A stretch of 64,000 nucleotides of DNA from Amborella trichopoda. Its lineage: Eukaryota; Streptophyta; Magnoliopsida; Amborellales; Amborellaceae. The notes beneath the pieces are model-generated. The model searched no databases, was not told the DNA's origin, and saw only the letters and a program-made list of their open reading frames with translations. Below are positions 55,020-64,000 of this stretch, in pieces (positions within the stretch are counted from its first letter, which is position 1; each line of letters opens with the position of its first letter). The DNA lies in NCBI RefSeq assembly GCF_000471905.2, contig NW_006494789.1, positions 6,654,966 to 6,718,965 of the forward strand, written 5' to 3'. The translations under genes and the position numbers were made by a program.

Positions 55020-56450
55020 AAGGGTGGCGCCCCAACTCTTCCGACAAGTCCGAGCGGCTCAAAAAGAAGATCCCCATCTGATGAAAATCCTCGAAGAATT
55101 GAAGATAGAAAGAAAAGGGCATTTTTCTGTAGGCAGTGATGGACTGTTAAGGTTTACGGGATGAATATGTGTTCCCAATGATGAAAGTGTAAAAAGGGCC
55201 ATTATGAAGGAAGCACGCCACTCTCGCTACATGATACATCCTGGGGTTCGAAGATGTACCAAGATTTGAAAAGAGCCTTCTAGTGGAATAATATAAAGCG
55301 AGACGTGGCGCAATTTGTGGCTAAATGTCTAAAGTGCCAACAAGTGAGGGCCGAACATCAAAATCTTGTTGAATTATTACAGCCCCTACCCATACCAGAT
55401 GGAAATGGGAACACATCGCAATGGATTTTATCTTTGGGTTAGTGCAGGGTATGATAGTATCTGGGTCATGGTGGACCGACTGACTAAGGCTGCTCACTTC
55501 TTACTGGTATGCACGACCTATATATTGGACAAGTTGCCTCAGCTATACATAAGAGAAATTGTAAGACTTCATGGGATTCCTCTAAGCATTGTATAAGACA
55601 GAGACCCCAAGTTCACTTCTAGGTTTTGGGCAAGTTTACAATCAGCCCAGGGAACTGAGCTTACTTTTAGCACCACCTTTCACCCCCAAACAGATGGGCA
55701 GTCAGAGAGGACCATCCAAACTTTGGAAGACATGTTGAGAGCATGCGTAATTGATTTTAGAAGAATCTGGGAAGACAATCTACCCCTGGTAGAGTTTGCT
55801 TACAACAATAGCTTTCAAGTCAGCATCTAGATGGTAACTTACGAGGCCTTATATGGTTGGAAGTGCAGATCGCCCATCTGCTGGGAGGAAGTAGGGGAAA
55901 GGAAATTACTGAGGCCCAAAATAGTTCAACTAATTTCTGAAAAGATCTCCCTAATTAGAGAAAGGCTCAAGGTAGCCCAAAGTCGGCAAAAGAGTTACGT
56001 CGATAATCACAGTAGAGACCTCGAGTTTGAGGTAGGAGACTGGGTCGTTCTAAAGGTATCGCCGACCAAGGGCGTTATGAGATTTGATAAGAAAGTGAAA
56101 TTAAGCCCATGATTCATTGGGCCTTTTGAGATTCTAGAAAGGATTGGGAGCGTGGCATACTGACTTGCCCTGCCACCTAATTTGGCAAAACTTCATAACG
56201 TCTTCCATGTATCCCTGCTAAGGAAATATCAGCCCGACCGGTCCCATATTTTGGAGTACGAACCAATCCAACTTAGGAAAGCCCAAACCTGTGTTGAACA
56301 ACCAATTGGGATATTGGACCAGAGAGTGTAAGTATTACGATTTAAAGAAATTCCCCTGATCCGGGTATAATGGCAATATCACTTAAGGGAAGAATCAACA
56401 TGGGAACGGGAGGATGAAATAAAGGAGAAATACCGCCACCTCTTTGATTA
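55020..56450 (+). pseudogene. Integrase and chromodomain remnant (Tekay/Del chromovirus)
   Basis: Landmarks in order: MYQDLKRAF, KRDVAQFVAKCLKCQQVRAE (zinc-binding HHCC part), [102 protein letters not shown] (GPY/F region near 56100), AKLHNVFHVSLL and, at 56330-56450, the chromodomain-like end (Q..H..EESTWERED..KEKY). Integrase inserts cDNA in the nucleus, and the chromodomain is thought to steer insertion to heterochromatin. The block sits directly before the polypurine tract and right LTR. Broken fossil. Confidence 0.85.
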
Positions 56451-56473
56451 ATGATTTGGGGAGAAAATCCTTT

Positions 56474-56484
56474 AAAAAGGGGGA
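56474..56484 (+). other. Polypurine tract
   Basis: AAAAAGGGGGA lies three bases before the right LTR start TGTAAGGG at 56488. It is the plus-strand primer of reverse transcription and fixes the LTR start. Confidence 0.8.
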
Positions 56485-57035
56485 TGATGTAAGGGCCACA
56501 ATTTGATTGAGCCGGACCACTCATTGTAGTGGAGAGAGAGAAGGAAGTCGAGAAAGACAGAAGCGCATGCCCGACGCTAAGGGTTTAGGTTAGCACCATC
56601 TGGGTGATTTGGCCTACTGCCCTCCATGCAGTATAGAGGCTAACGCTTCGCGTATGGGTGAAGAAATGGTAACGCTGCATGCGAACAAAGGGTATCATCA
56701 TGAGCCTGAGAGGAGTATCGCCATGAGTGAAAGGCATAAGAAGCAACGCCGCACGTGAAAGAGACTAACGCCATGGGTGAAATAAAGTATCACCTTGCGT
56801 AAGCGTCGTCACGTGCATATCATCAGCTGAAGCATCGCCTAGAGCTTATCGCCGCCTACAGTAACGACATGAGCAGTTGGTCAAGTGTGCAGCTATCAAC
56901 AATCTCAGCATCACGTCATATCTGTCAGCGTCATACCGAGTGTGTCAATGTCCTGCCACACGTGTGACGTCAGCCACAACACTCTACCCAACCACCCGCA
57001 GCGTCAGTCACAGAGGATCTCACCAACCCACGTGC

Positions 57036-57043
57036 CTATAAAT
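57036..57043 (+). promoter_or_regulatory. TATA box of Tekay LTR
   Basis: CTATAAAT after CACCAACCCACGTGC, the counterpart of 40762. Confidence 0.65.
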
Positions 57044-57659
57044 CATGCCCCTGCTTGCCCTCAGTGCCGTTTACCATTTCTTTCCGCTCAAACTTTCTCT
57101 TTTGTTGTTGCCATTGCGAAACTATCGACTGGCATGAGGAGAGATGGGTGACCTGCGCGTGGGGACTAAAGGAGAAGCTTCCATGGGGAAAGCAAGGAGC
57201 ATCCTGCACAAGGAAGCTTAGGAGCACCGTGACCAGGTAAGTGGATTTAGTGCTATGTATGATAAAACGAATGACTATAGAATGGAAGATAAATGAACTA
57301 GAATGAATGTTGAACGTGGCCTATGAATTTTGGGAAAATCATAGAGTCATTTCCTTGCCAAACTTTTACTTGACATGATTAAGGCAAAAATTATGATTTA
57401 AGTTGATTTATAAAATAGGGTACAATATGGTGATGGCATGTGAATGTTTGCAGGAAGGAGATTTTCCAGCAACTGTGTGGGCTCTTGTTCTGTGCCTTTC
57501 GCTAATCAAATGATGCCCAATTGGGCCCAAATCGGTTTTAAATGAAAGATACACATGCTTAGTTAACGTTTGCTTTTTTATCAAAATTTCACATGGATAA
57601 AAAAAAAATATGGCCTAAAACGTGAGACATGTCACCGCTCACAGTCACTATAAATTCCA

Positions 57660-58070
57660 GCAACTGTGCATTACCTCTTATTTTTGGGCATTACCGTCTG
57701 TGTAAATTGTAGGTGCATTGCCGCTTGTGTTTGGGCATTGCCATCTGTGTAAACTGAATGTGCATTGTCGCTTGTGTTTGGGAATCACCATCTGTGCAAA
57801 CTGCATGTGCATTGACGCTTGTGTTTGGGCATCACTGACTGTGTAAGCTGCATGTGCATTGCTGCTTATGATTGGGCATCGCCGTCTATGAAACTACATG
57901 TGTGTAGCGTCGCGTGTGTAATGCCGCTCGAGTAATGCCACGCGAGTAGTACCATGCATGTAACGTTGTGTGTGTAATGTCATGTATGTAGCGCCGTGTG
58001 CGTAGTACCATGCGCATAACACCATAGGCGAAGCGTCATGTGCATAGCACCGTGCGTGTCACTGCCATCT
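57660..58070 (+). repeat. Two adjoining minisatellites in Tekay LTR
   Basis: The ~47-base TGTGCATTGCCGCTTGTGTT unit (57660-57900) is followed by ~16-base GTAATGCCACGC units (57900-58070), as in the left LTR at 41395-41810. Unit numbers are similar in both LTRs. Confidence 0.85.
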
Positions 58071-59412
58071 GAGTGCCATGTGACAATATTCATGTGATAA
58101 ATACCAAACGTCCTACTGTTTTATGAATGGTACTATGTGACTATGCGTTATGTGCAATTTCATAAGTGCCATATTGATGTGATTATTTCAGGATAAGTGC
58201 CAAAATACCGTGGATGATATTCATGTATAAATACTATGCTACGATTCATTTAATGAATGCTTCATGTTAATTGCCATACTGTTATGTGATGAGAATGTGA
58301 TTCATTTGTTATGAGGCATTGAGTTGGCATGAATGAATTGAATGCTCGAGTATGGAAAGAGGCCTTAATGATGACCACTACACAATGGAACACCCATTGG
58401 TAGTGGCTATGATATTATTGCGTTGATGAGAATTATTGGCCACTGCTTTACTGATACTGGTCACTACGCGATGGAACACCCATCGGTATTGGAGATTGAT
58501 ACACCGAGGAGGTGATGCCGGCATATTCCCTAATCTGCACAATGACAGAAACTGGTTAGGGGAGAAAGGAGGGTCGCCCCTTGTGATTCATGAGATGAGA
58601 TATGTGATTGATGGATACCTTGCAAGGTAAAGGCCTGTTGAACCCCCAAGGTGACCTGGGGACCGTGTGCATGAGTTGAGGGTATTACGAAGCGGATTAA
58701 CCTGCTAGTCATTATCCTCCCTCCGGTGGGGTGGTAGAAGTCCTAAACAACGGGATTGGCATGGCCTGATGGATAGGGCTTCTACTAGCAGAAGTAGGTG
58801 AACTAGGGAGTGAGTGTGTAATGAATGCAATGTGAATATGATTTCCTATAGTTGTAATGACTGCATGATATTGATTTCATGATGTTATCTATGATTGATG
58901 TTAGACATTGTTCATAATTGATGCCTTGTTACTTGGATATCATGACTATAAGCCATGCACTGATCTGTTGACCAAGATGCATAGCCACTGCACTACCACA
59001 GATTATGTTCAAATAAATTGTTTATTGCACATGGGTAGATTCGTCACCAATGCATAACACTAGATCTTCTTACTGAGCTTCAATGCTCATTCTATTATTT
59101 TTCCCTCCTTGTAGTTTGAGAGTAACAGGTCCAGAGCTGGGATTGCGGGCCGTAGCTGAAGACCAAGGTGGCCACTTTGAGAAGGACTTTTAGACCCTGT
59201 AGATAGTCGGGCTCTCGGCCTTATTTGTATTATTTTCTTGAAATTATGTAACTATAGGCCCAGGAGCCCTGAACTCCATTGTACTACTTTTGTAATATAA
59301 TGTAATGTAACATCTTTTTTATGAATGGTTTTGCCAAGTTTTAAGTTCTAAACCTACGTAGGCCTTTACTTTCCTTGGTTTGCTTGATAACTGAGAAAAA
59401 GGCGTTGAATCT

Positions 59413-59522
59413 ACTCTTACTTGAGAGATAAACACTACATTGGGATCACGTGCTCGTGCTCAGTCGCCCTCCTTCAGGGAAAGGCTAGACGGTTGAGGAC
59501 AAGGTGGTGATAGTGCATATCA
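59413..59522. other. Short unassigned stretch after Tekay LTR
   Basis: 110 bases without a second copy in the window. It may be the LTR end missing from the left copy, or filler at a recombination site. No duplicated target site was identified. Confidence 0.35.
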
Positions 59523-59835
59523 AAAGGCAGTGGTCCCACAATGATTTGATGCACCAAAAATAGAGTTCTAGTTATGGGGTCCGTTTCAGGGTGCTAGAGA
59601 CTGATTTTTCGGAAATTGTTTCTCTGTCTTCACTGCCTTAAACATGTCGGATTTGGATGAAACTTGGCAGGTAACCTTTTTAAGTCCTTATGAACATTTC
59701 CACTTATTCTGGGGTAATTCTGAGACTATCAAGAATTCCACTATAATTCAGGCTTTACTGACTGACTTCTTTTTTTTATTCTGCATCGACGACCCAAGGT
59801 GCTGACAAATGTGTTCAAACAGGCACGTTAGCTCG
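59523..59835 (-). mobile_element. Tat LTR fragment resuming after the Tekay insertion
   Basis: CAGTGGTCCCACAATGATTT, GGGTCCGTTTCAGGGTGCTA and CTTAAACATGTCGGATTTGG match 22225-22370 and, reversed, 1450-1560. It continues the LTR that stops at 40295. At about 59835 it meets a plus-oriented LTR end. Confidence 0.7.
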
Positions 59836-60104
59836 GGTGCACCAGACCCAACCATAATTTGGTAACCCTTACCTTAAAAATTTCTTTTGTTGGTTCGAAT
59901 TGCACACACACTGCATCGCCCAACCCTAATCCTATTAGGTCATGGGGTCACCCTCGTGCGCATACATGCATGAACCCTAGGGGGAATGGGACATGCTTTC
60001 TTCTCTCATTCAAAAGTACACCAAAAGGAGGAAGAATCTTGCGATTTTAAGAAAGAGCTTTTGACACCACCTCGGTGGTCATCCAAAAGTGAGGGCTGAC
60101 TAAC
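59836..60104 (+). mobile_element. LTR end preceding a primer site (+ strand)
   Basis: About 270 bases that end in GAGGGCTGACTAAC directly before the primer site at 60105. The rest does not match the other Tat LTR ends, so it is another subfamily. The left border is set by the end of the reversed LTR at 59835. Confidence 0.45.
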
Positions 60105-60124
60105 TGGTGACTCCACTGGGGAAG
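60105..60124 (+). other. Primer binding site (tRNA-Arg-like)
   Basis: TGGTGACTCCACTGGGGAAG is the best plus-strand example of the site and is near identical to the Ogre/Tat type. Confidence 0.7.
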
Positions 60125-60260
60125 GCGCCACTCCAAGGTTGAGCTTTCTTGTCCACAAACGCACCTTGCTTCTAACATGTGTAATAAAATGGTTCTAAAG
60201 TCTCAATATTGTTCTTCCGGGTTGGGGACTTCATGATCCGCATACCTGGAGTTTCATCTC

Positions 60261-60800
60261 TTGGGAGCCAGGTTTCTAACCTACCCGTGCCTCTCACCTT
60301 CCTTTTCGGAAGTGGTTCAACCTCTTGCTCAGGTGCATGCCCAAATAGGGTTGAGAAGGGACTCTCAAGTCCCTCACTCCCCATCTCTCAGCCATACCAA
60401 TGGCTTAGCCAATGGTGTTGCATGCATTGGTGGTCCAAAGGCCATCGCCAATCATGTTCACCTTGCTATCGGCTACTTAGTCATCAGTCCATGCTTGAAG
60501 GGCGACCCAAAGGCCTCCCCTCAAATCCCACTCTATGCATCTAACAACTTAGCAGCCAATGCTTATGTGGGTGGCCTCAAAGCCATCCCCCACGCTTTCT
60601 ACACTCACACTGGTGGCTCAACTGCCAGTGCCCTCACCCACAAGTACATCGGCAGTCCCTCTCACTTGAGTGGCCACAAGGCCACCCCGACACATGCATC
60701 ACTCACATTGATGGCTTGGCCACTAGTCTCCCCACTATCACTTAAACCAGTGGCCTCTCCACTAGTCTCCCACAATACAAAAGTCCTTAGTTTTAAATAA
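60261..60800 (+). pseudogene. Leader ORF of a Tat-type element, 179 residues
   Basis: A long uninterrupted frame about 140 bases after the primer site. It starts near LRRDSQVPHSPSLSHTNG and then repeats a GGxKAxxxH motif: GGPKAIANHVH, KGDPKASPQIP, VGGLKAIPHAFY, SGHKATPTHAS, with Ser/Leu/Pro-rich spacers. It is homologous to the leaders at 19132-19581 and 53650-54015. No known domain is seen; it is His, Ser, Pro and Ala rich without signal peptide or membrane helix. Gag does not follow: beyond 60800 comes AT-rich sequence and then a reversed LTR end. It is the longest such frame here but belongs to an incomplete fossil element. Confidence 0.5.
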
Positions 60801-61037
60801 TCAAATAGTGTAGGGATCCATCAAGGGATATAAAGCAATAAGGTAAATGGTAAAACTCATACATATGTAAAATAACGCATTTATGAAAGCCAATAACCTT
60901 ATAGATCTAATATTTCTAACCAACCACAATGAGCTTAATGTCCCTTTCGCACATGTGTGAAGATATTTTTGAAATTTAAATTTAAAAATCAAATTTCCAT
61001 GGATTCAATATTTAAATTGAATTAAAATGGACCTCAC
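60801..61037. other. AT-rich unassigned stretch
   Basis: AT-rich sequence with ATATTTTTGAAATTTAAATT runs. No match elsewhere in the window, and no gene seen. Confidence 0.4.
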
Positions 61038-61680
61038 TGGTTAGGTGCCTCGATTTAGCCTCCGAGTCGAGTCAACATGATGGCATGGTTCTAGATTTAG
61101 AGATGGACCTGGGACCTGAGATCTCTCTCTCGAGAATCGTGTGAAGAAGAAACAGGCAAGAATACCAACCATTGAGAGAGAAATTAGGGTCGCAAGGTGG
61201 GACTCACCTCTCGTGGGTCTTTGATGCGCTCATGCAGACTCCCATGGATGCTCTCTTAGATCACAAAGAATTCCCCCTAGGGTGGTGGCCAGTTTGGAAT
61301 CGTCTCCCTTGACCTGTCTTTTTCTTCTTACCTGCAAAACACACACACACATTAGAGTATAGAGAAGTGGGTTTGAGGACCCCACCATGTCACAGGGTGA
61401 ACCCACATGTGCGTGTATGCTCAAAGAGAAATGAAAGGAACAATATGAAAGGTCCACATCAATTTGATGGCCTTATGACATCTCCTTGACAAGGGACTTT
61501 TAATAAGATCCTATAGTAAGGAAAGAATGAAAGGGGTGAGATAGAGGGAATGATAGAGAAAAGGAGGGAGGGTTCGAAGGTTTGTATATCTTTCAACTAG
61601 TTCTTCAAAGAAAAGTAGGATGGAGTTTGGATTGGATTTCACCTAACTCCTAGAGGCAAAGAATAGAGATTTATGTGAAG
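61038..61680 (-). mobile_element. Tat LTR end fragment, reverse orientation
   Basis: CACTGGTTAGGTGCCTCGAT, TCTCTCTCTCGAGAATCGTG, TAGATCACAAAGAATTCCCC and GTTTGGAATCGTCTCCCTTG match 19774-20040 and 54168-54430. The fragment begins at the LTR end itself, without a primer site next to it. The part beyond 61345 is purine-rich like other LTR leaders but of another subfamily. Confidence 0.65.
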
Positions 61681-61682
61681 AA

Positions 61683-62172
61683 TGTAGACTCCCCATTTTA
61701 AATTTAGAAAATTTTTTCATTTCCTGACCCCTTAAGACCACATTATCCTAGTAAAACCCAAATCTGTAGTCTACACAGCCTACCCTGTGACCTAAAACTA
61801 ATCGGCCTACCTAAAACCCTTCAGATGCCCTGTTTTGACCCAAAATCAAGTAGACACCTTGTTTTACCAAAAAAATAATTAAAAATAGCAAAAAAACTTC
61901 TTTTGACTCAAAATTTATCTGAGAGCTTCACAAGAGGCTGACAAACACACCTAAAGTTATAGATTCCAATTTGGAAAACATTTAGTTTCGGACTGTCACC
62001 TAGCCTAGACTAGGCGACACAAGTGGTGTCGCCCAGACTTGGGCAACACTACCAATGTCGCCCAGCCCTTTTTGGCCCAAAGTGAAATTTCCCTTTTAGT
62101 GTTGATTTCTTTTTTGATGATTTTTTTACCATTTTATTTGGGCGACACTAAGCGTGTTGCTCGGGCGGTTAA
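61683..62172 (+). mobile_element. Ogre-like LTR start fragment
   Basis: It starts TGTAGACTCCCCATTTTAAA and follows 43152-43560 (CCTACCCTGTGACCTAAAAC, TAGCAAAAAAACTTCTTTTG, GAGAGCTTCACAAGAGGCTG). It contains the GTGTCGCCC/GGGCGACAC boxes at 62000-62160. At about 62172 it passes into the Tat LTR block. Confidence 0.7.
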
Positions 62173-63421
62173 TAAAGCTTGAATTACAATGGAAATCTCA
62201 ATAGTCTCAGAATTTCCTTAGAATAAGTGGAAATGTTCATAAAGACTTCAAAAGGCCGCCTGCTATGTTTTATTGAAAGCCGACATGTCTAAAGAAGCAC
62301 AGACAAAGAAACAATTTTGAAAAAATTAGTCTATAGCACCTTAAAATGGACCCCGTAACCAGAAATCCATTTTCAGTGCTTCAAATCACTATGAGACCAC
62401 CTCCATTGGATCCAGCACGGTCAAAAACCCTTATGGGTCCTGTGTTGGCTTAATCAGGTTCCAGGACAAAGTTATCAGTAAAACACTAAAAGAGGTAGGC
62501 CGCACACTATTTTTGTGCACCCTCCCTGCACCAAAACACCATTAATGGTGACTATTTTTACAGTCTCCACCAGTAACTTTCGGGATCCATATCCCACTCG
62601 TTTCGAGTCAGAACGTGCTTAGATTTTGTAAGCATGTTCATCTTGTAAAGACGAACGTTTTGATTTGTGGAATGGCTCATGACGACGCCTAACCAGGGAG
62701 AAAATCTAGAGAGAAGTTGATTATTCATGAAGGAAGTTACAGGAAATTTAGCAACGACACATCCCGCTCGAGCGGCAATATCATGACGCTCACGCATCGG
62801 ATTAACACGAGACTAGTTCCATCGTGTGCATAAGGACTAGGGCTACCATTTGTAGGAACCCTATGCATGATGAATGGTCAGATCTCATGTGTAAATTTGA
62901 TAAATTTTCTGTAATTTCTACCGTCAGAATTCAGATTTCGATAAAAAACCCAAGATTGCAAAGTCTTCGTCCAGGCGCAAAATTGAGTTACGTTGTTGCC
63001 ACACGATTGTGACGGCATGCTCAATGCAATACAACGAAGAAATCATGAAGAAACATCGAGATATAAACACACTATTGATCTGAAGTTTTCAAGATTCACA
63101 AGAATTTCAAGCCGCATGATCGTTACTTAAAAACACAATCCATGGCTCGAAGTTTATATCAAATCGATCGCCATGACAAGCCCTACAACAAAGCAATCAT
63201 ATTTTTTTCAAACGGCCGTCGGAGCAACCCTTGATCATCTATGGAAGGTCACGCACGTTCTAGGGCAGCAGCAGGGATTGTTTTTGAATTCCATGTGTTG
63301 TTAGGTAGGGGCAAAATAGCCATTTTGCACTCATTTTTAGAAATTGTTTTAATTCAAATAAATTGTAGTTATCATCAATTAGGATTTTTTTTGGGCATCC
63401 ACCCATGTTTAGGGCCCAATT

Positions 63422-63429
63422 CTATAAAT
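63422..63429 (+). promoter_or_regulatory. LTR TATA box
   Basis: CTATAAAT after CACCCATGTTTAGGGCCCAATT, as at 2522. The pyrimidine-rich leader begins about 100 bases downstream. Confidence 0.6.
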
Positions 63430-63519
63430 ACATGCTAAACCTAATTGTAAAAGGGCTTCCCTCATACTTTCAATTCATAATAAAGTTCGAGTTTTTTACG
63501 TTGAGTTGGGTAGGCACGT

Positions 63520-63960
63520 CTTGGAGAGAGAGGAGTGAGAAGAAAAAGTTTAGTACCCCTCGATGAAGGTAACTTTCTCTCCTCTTTTCTCTCCTCTTCC
63601 TTTCTATCTCTCTTCTCTTCCTTCTTTTTCTCTTTCTTCTTTCTCTCACCTCTTTCTTTCTTTCTCGCTCTTCCTCTTCTTCTCTCTGTCGCTCATCTCC
63701 TTCTCAAACATGGATAGTGGTAACCATTATCTTGCTTGTCTATCTCTTCTCTTCTTCTTTCCTCTTTTCTCTTTGCTTTCTTTCTTTTCTCGTTCGCCCT
63801 CTTTCTTAATATTCTCCTTCATTCTTTATCTACTTTCCTTTCTTCTTTCTCTTCCTTAAACCCTATTTCTTCCTCTCTGTCTTTCTTTCTCTCTCCCAAA
63901 TTATTTCTTTTCTCTCTCCTCTCCAGTCATGCACGGTGATACCCATCGCTGGGCATGACG
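63520..63960 (+). repeat. Pyrimidine-rich LTR leader
   Basis: Almost pure TC with TTTCTTTC and CTCTTCTC runs. It accounts for the Ser/Phe/Leu-only reading frames in this stretch. Confidence 0.8.
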
Positions 63961-64000
63961 ATCTCATTCTTCCCTTATTCTTTGGAAACATGCACAGTGG

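Larger units (their letters stand above)
40296..59412 (+). mobile_element. Tekay/Del-type chromovirus framed by two LTRs, filled by other elements
   Basis: The left LTR (40296-43151) and right LTR (56488-59412) begin with the same TGTAAGGGCCACAATTTGAT and are about 85% identical by eye, so the insertion is old. Integrase with chromodomain (55020-56450) and a polypurine tract precede the right LTR in proper order. The 43152-55005 interval holds an Ogre-like LTR plus gag (+), a Tekay-like LTR of another subfamily (+) and a Tat piece (-). No gag, protease or RT of the Tekay element was found. The two LTRs may come from one insertion or from recombination between copies. Fossil with many breaks. 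Confidence 0.7.
56488..59412 (+). mobile_element. Right Tekay-type LTR
   Basis: It aligns over its length with 40296-43151 (about 85% identical by eye, estimated over the first 250 and last 120 bases). It has TATA (57036), donor-like site (57235), 47-bp and 16-bp minisatellites (57660-58070) and the TTGAATCT end. The interval 59413-59522 could contain its last bases, because the interrupted Tat LTR resumes only near 59523. Confidence 0.8.
62173..64000 (+). mobile_element. Giant Tat-type LTR, cut on the right by the window
   Basis: It carries the shared block (62175-63300, as 1290-2470), a TATA box (63422) and a pyrimidine-rich leader (63520-63960) that ends at the window edge with CATGCACGGTGATACCCATC. 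The leader repeats differ from those at 2730-3240, so it is a sister subfamily. The minisatellite part of the LTR is not present; the block starts after the Ogre-like piece. Confidence 0.7.

Noticed and set aside
59413-59522. Target-site duplication of the Tekay insertion (GTGCC at 40291-40295 against GTGCA at 59513-59517)
   Set aside because: Only four of five bases agree and the right LTR end is not fixed, so the match is not convincing.

Overview
The window is plant nuclear DNA built almost entirely from LTR retrotransposons inserted into and joined to one another. I see no intact host gene, rRNA, tRNA or CRISPR array. The plant signs are Tat/Ogre-type Gypsy gag and reverse transcriptase, a Tekay/Del-type chromovirus integrase with chromodomain, very long LTRs full of minisatellites, and tRNA-Arg-like primer sites (TGGYGACTCCACTGGGGA) just inside LTR ends. 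The density of nesting suggests a seed plant with a large genome. I cannot name the species.

Layout. 1-3993 is the right part of a giant Tat-type LTR (+), which faces a second LTR (-) at about 4000-8800. 8801-9310 is unassigned. 9311-13863 is a Tat internal region (-) with its LTR end at 13867-14520. 14521-22505 is a second Tat piece (-) with RT, gag, leader, primer site and a 2.7 kb LTR. 22530-24900 is the same gag region inverted (+). 24901-26380 is a + strand stretch with exon-like blocks and coiled-coil-like coding, not assigned. 26390-30077 is a third Tat piece (-) of another subfamily. 30078-33345 is a Tekay-like LTR. 33350-39672 is the most complete giant Tat LTR (+), and 39673-40295 an LTR piece (-).

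40296-59412 is framed by two Tekay-type LTRs of one subfamily, with integrase-chromodomain and a polypurine tract before the right-hand one. Between them lie an Ogre-like LTR plus gag (43152-49572), an LTR of another Tekay-like subfamily (49573-52318) and a Tat piece (-) (52319-55005). The Tat LTR interrupted at 40295 resumes near 59523. 59836-60800 holds an LTR end, primer site and leader ORF (+). 61038-61680 is an LTR end (-), 61683-62172 an Ogre-like LTR piece, and 62173-64000 another giant Tat LTR (+).

Nothing here works as a functional gene set: every retroelement coding region is broken many times. The points of most interest are structural. They are a 40-bp minisatellite that turns into a 79-bp two-unit higher-order repeat inside the Tat LTR, unrelated minisatellites at the same place in sister Tekay LTRs, a conserved leader ORF between primer site and gag in several Tat copies, kilobase-scale inverted pairs, a ~360-bp LTR repeat carrying a GTCGCC/GGCGAC palindrome, and the exon-like block near 25.3-25.9 kb. 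All identities quoted are estimates by eye.
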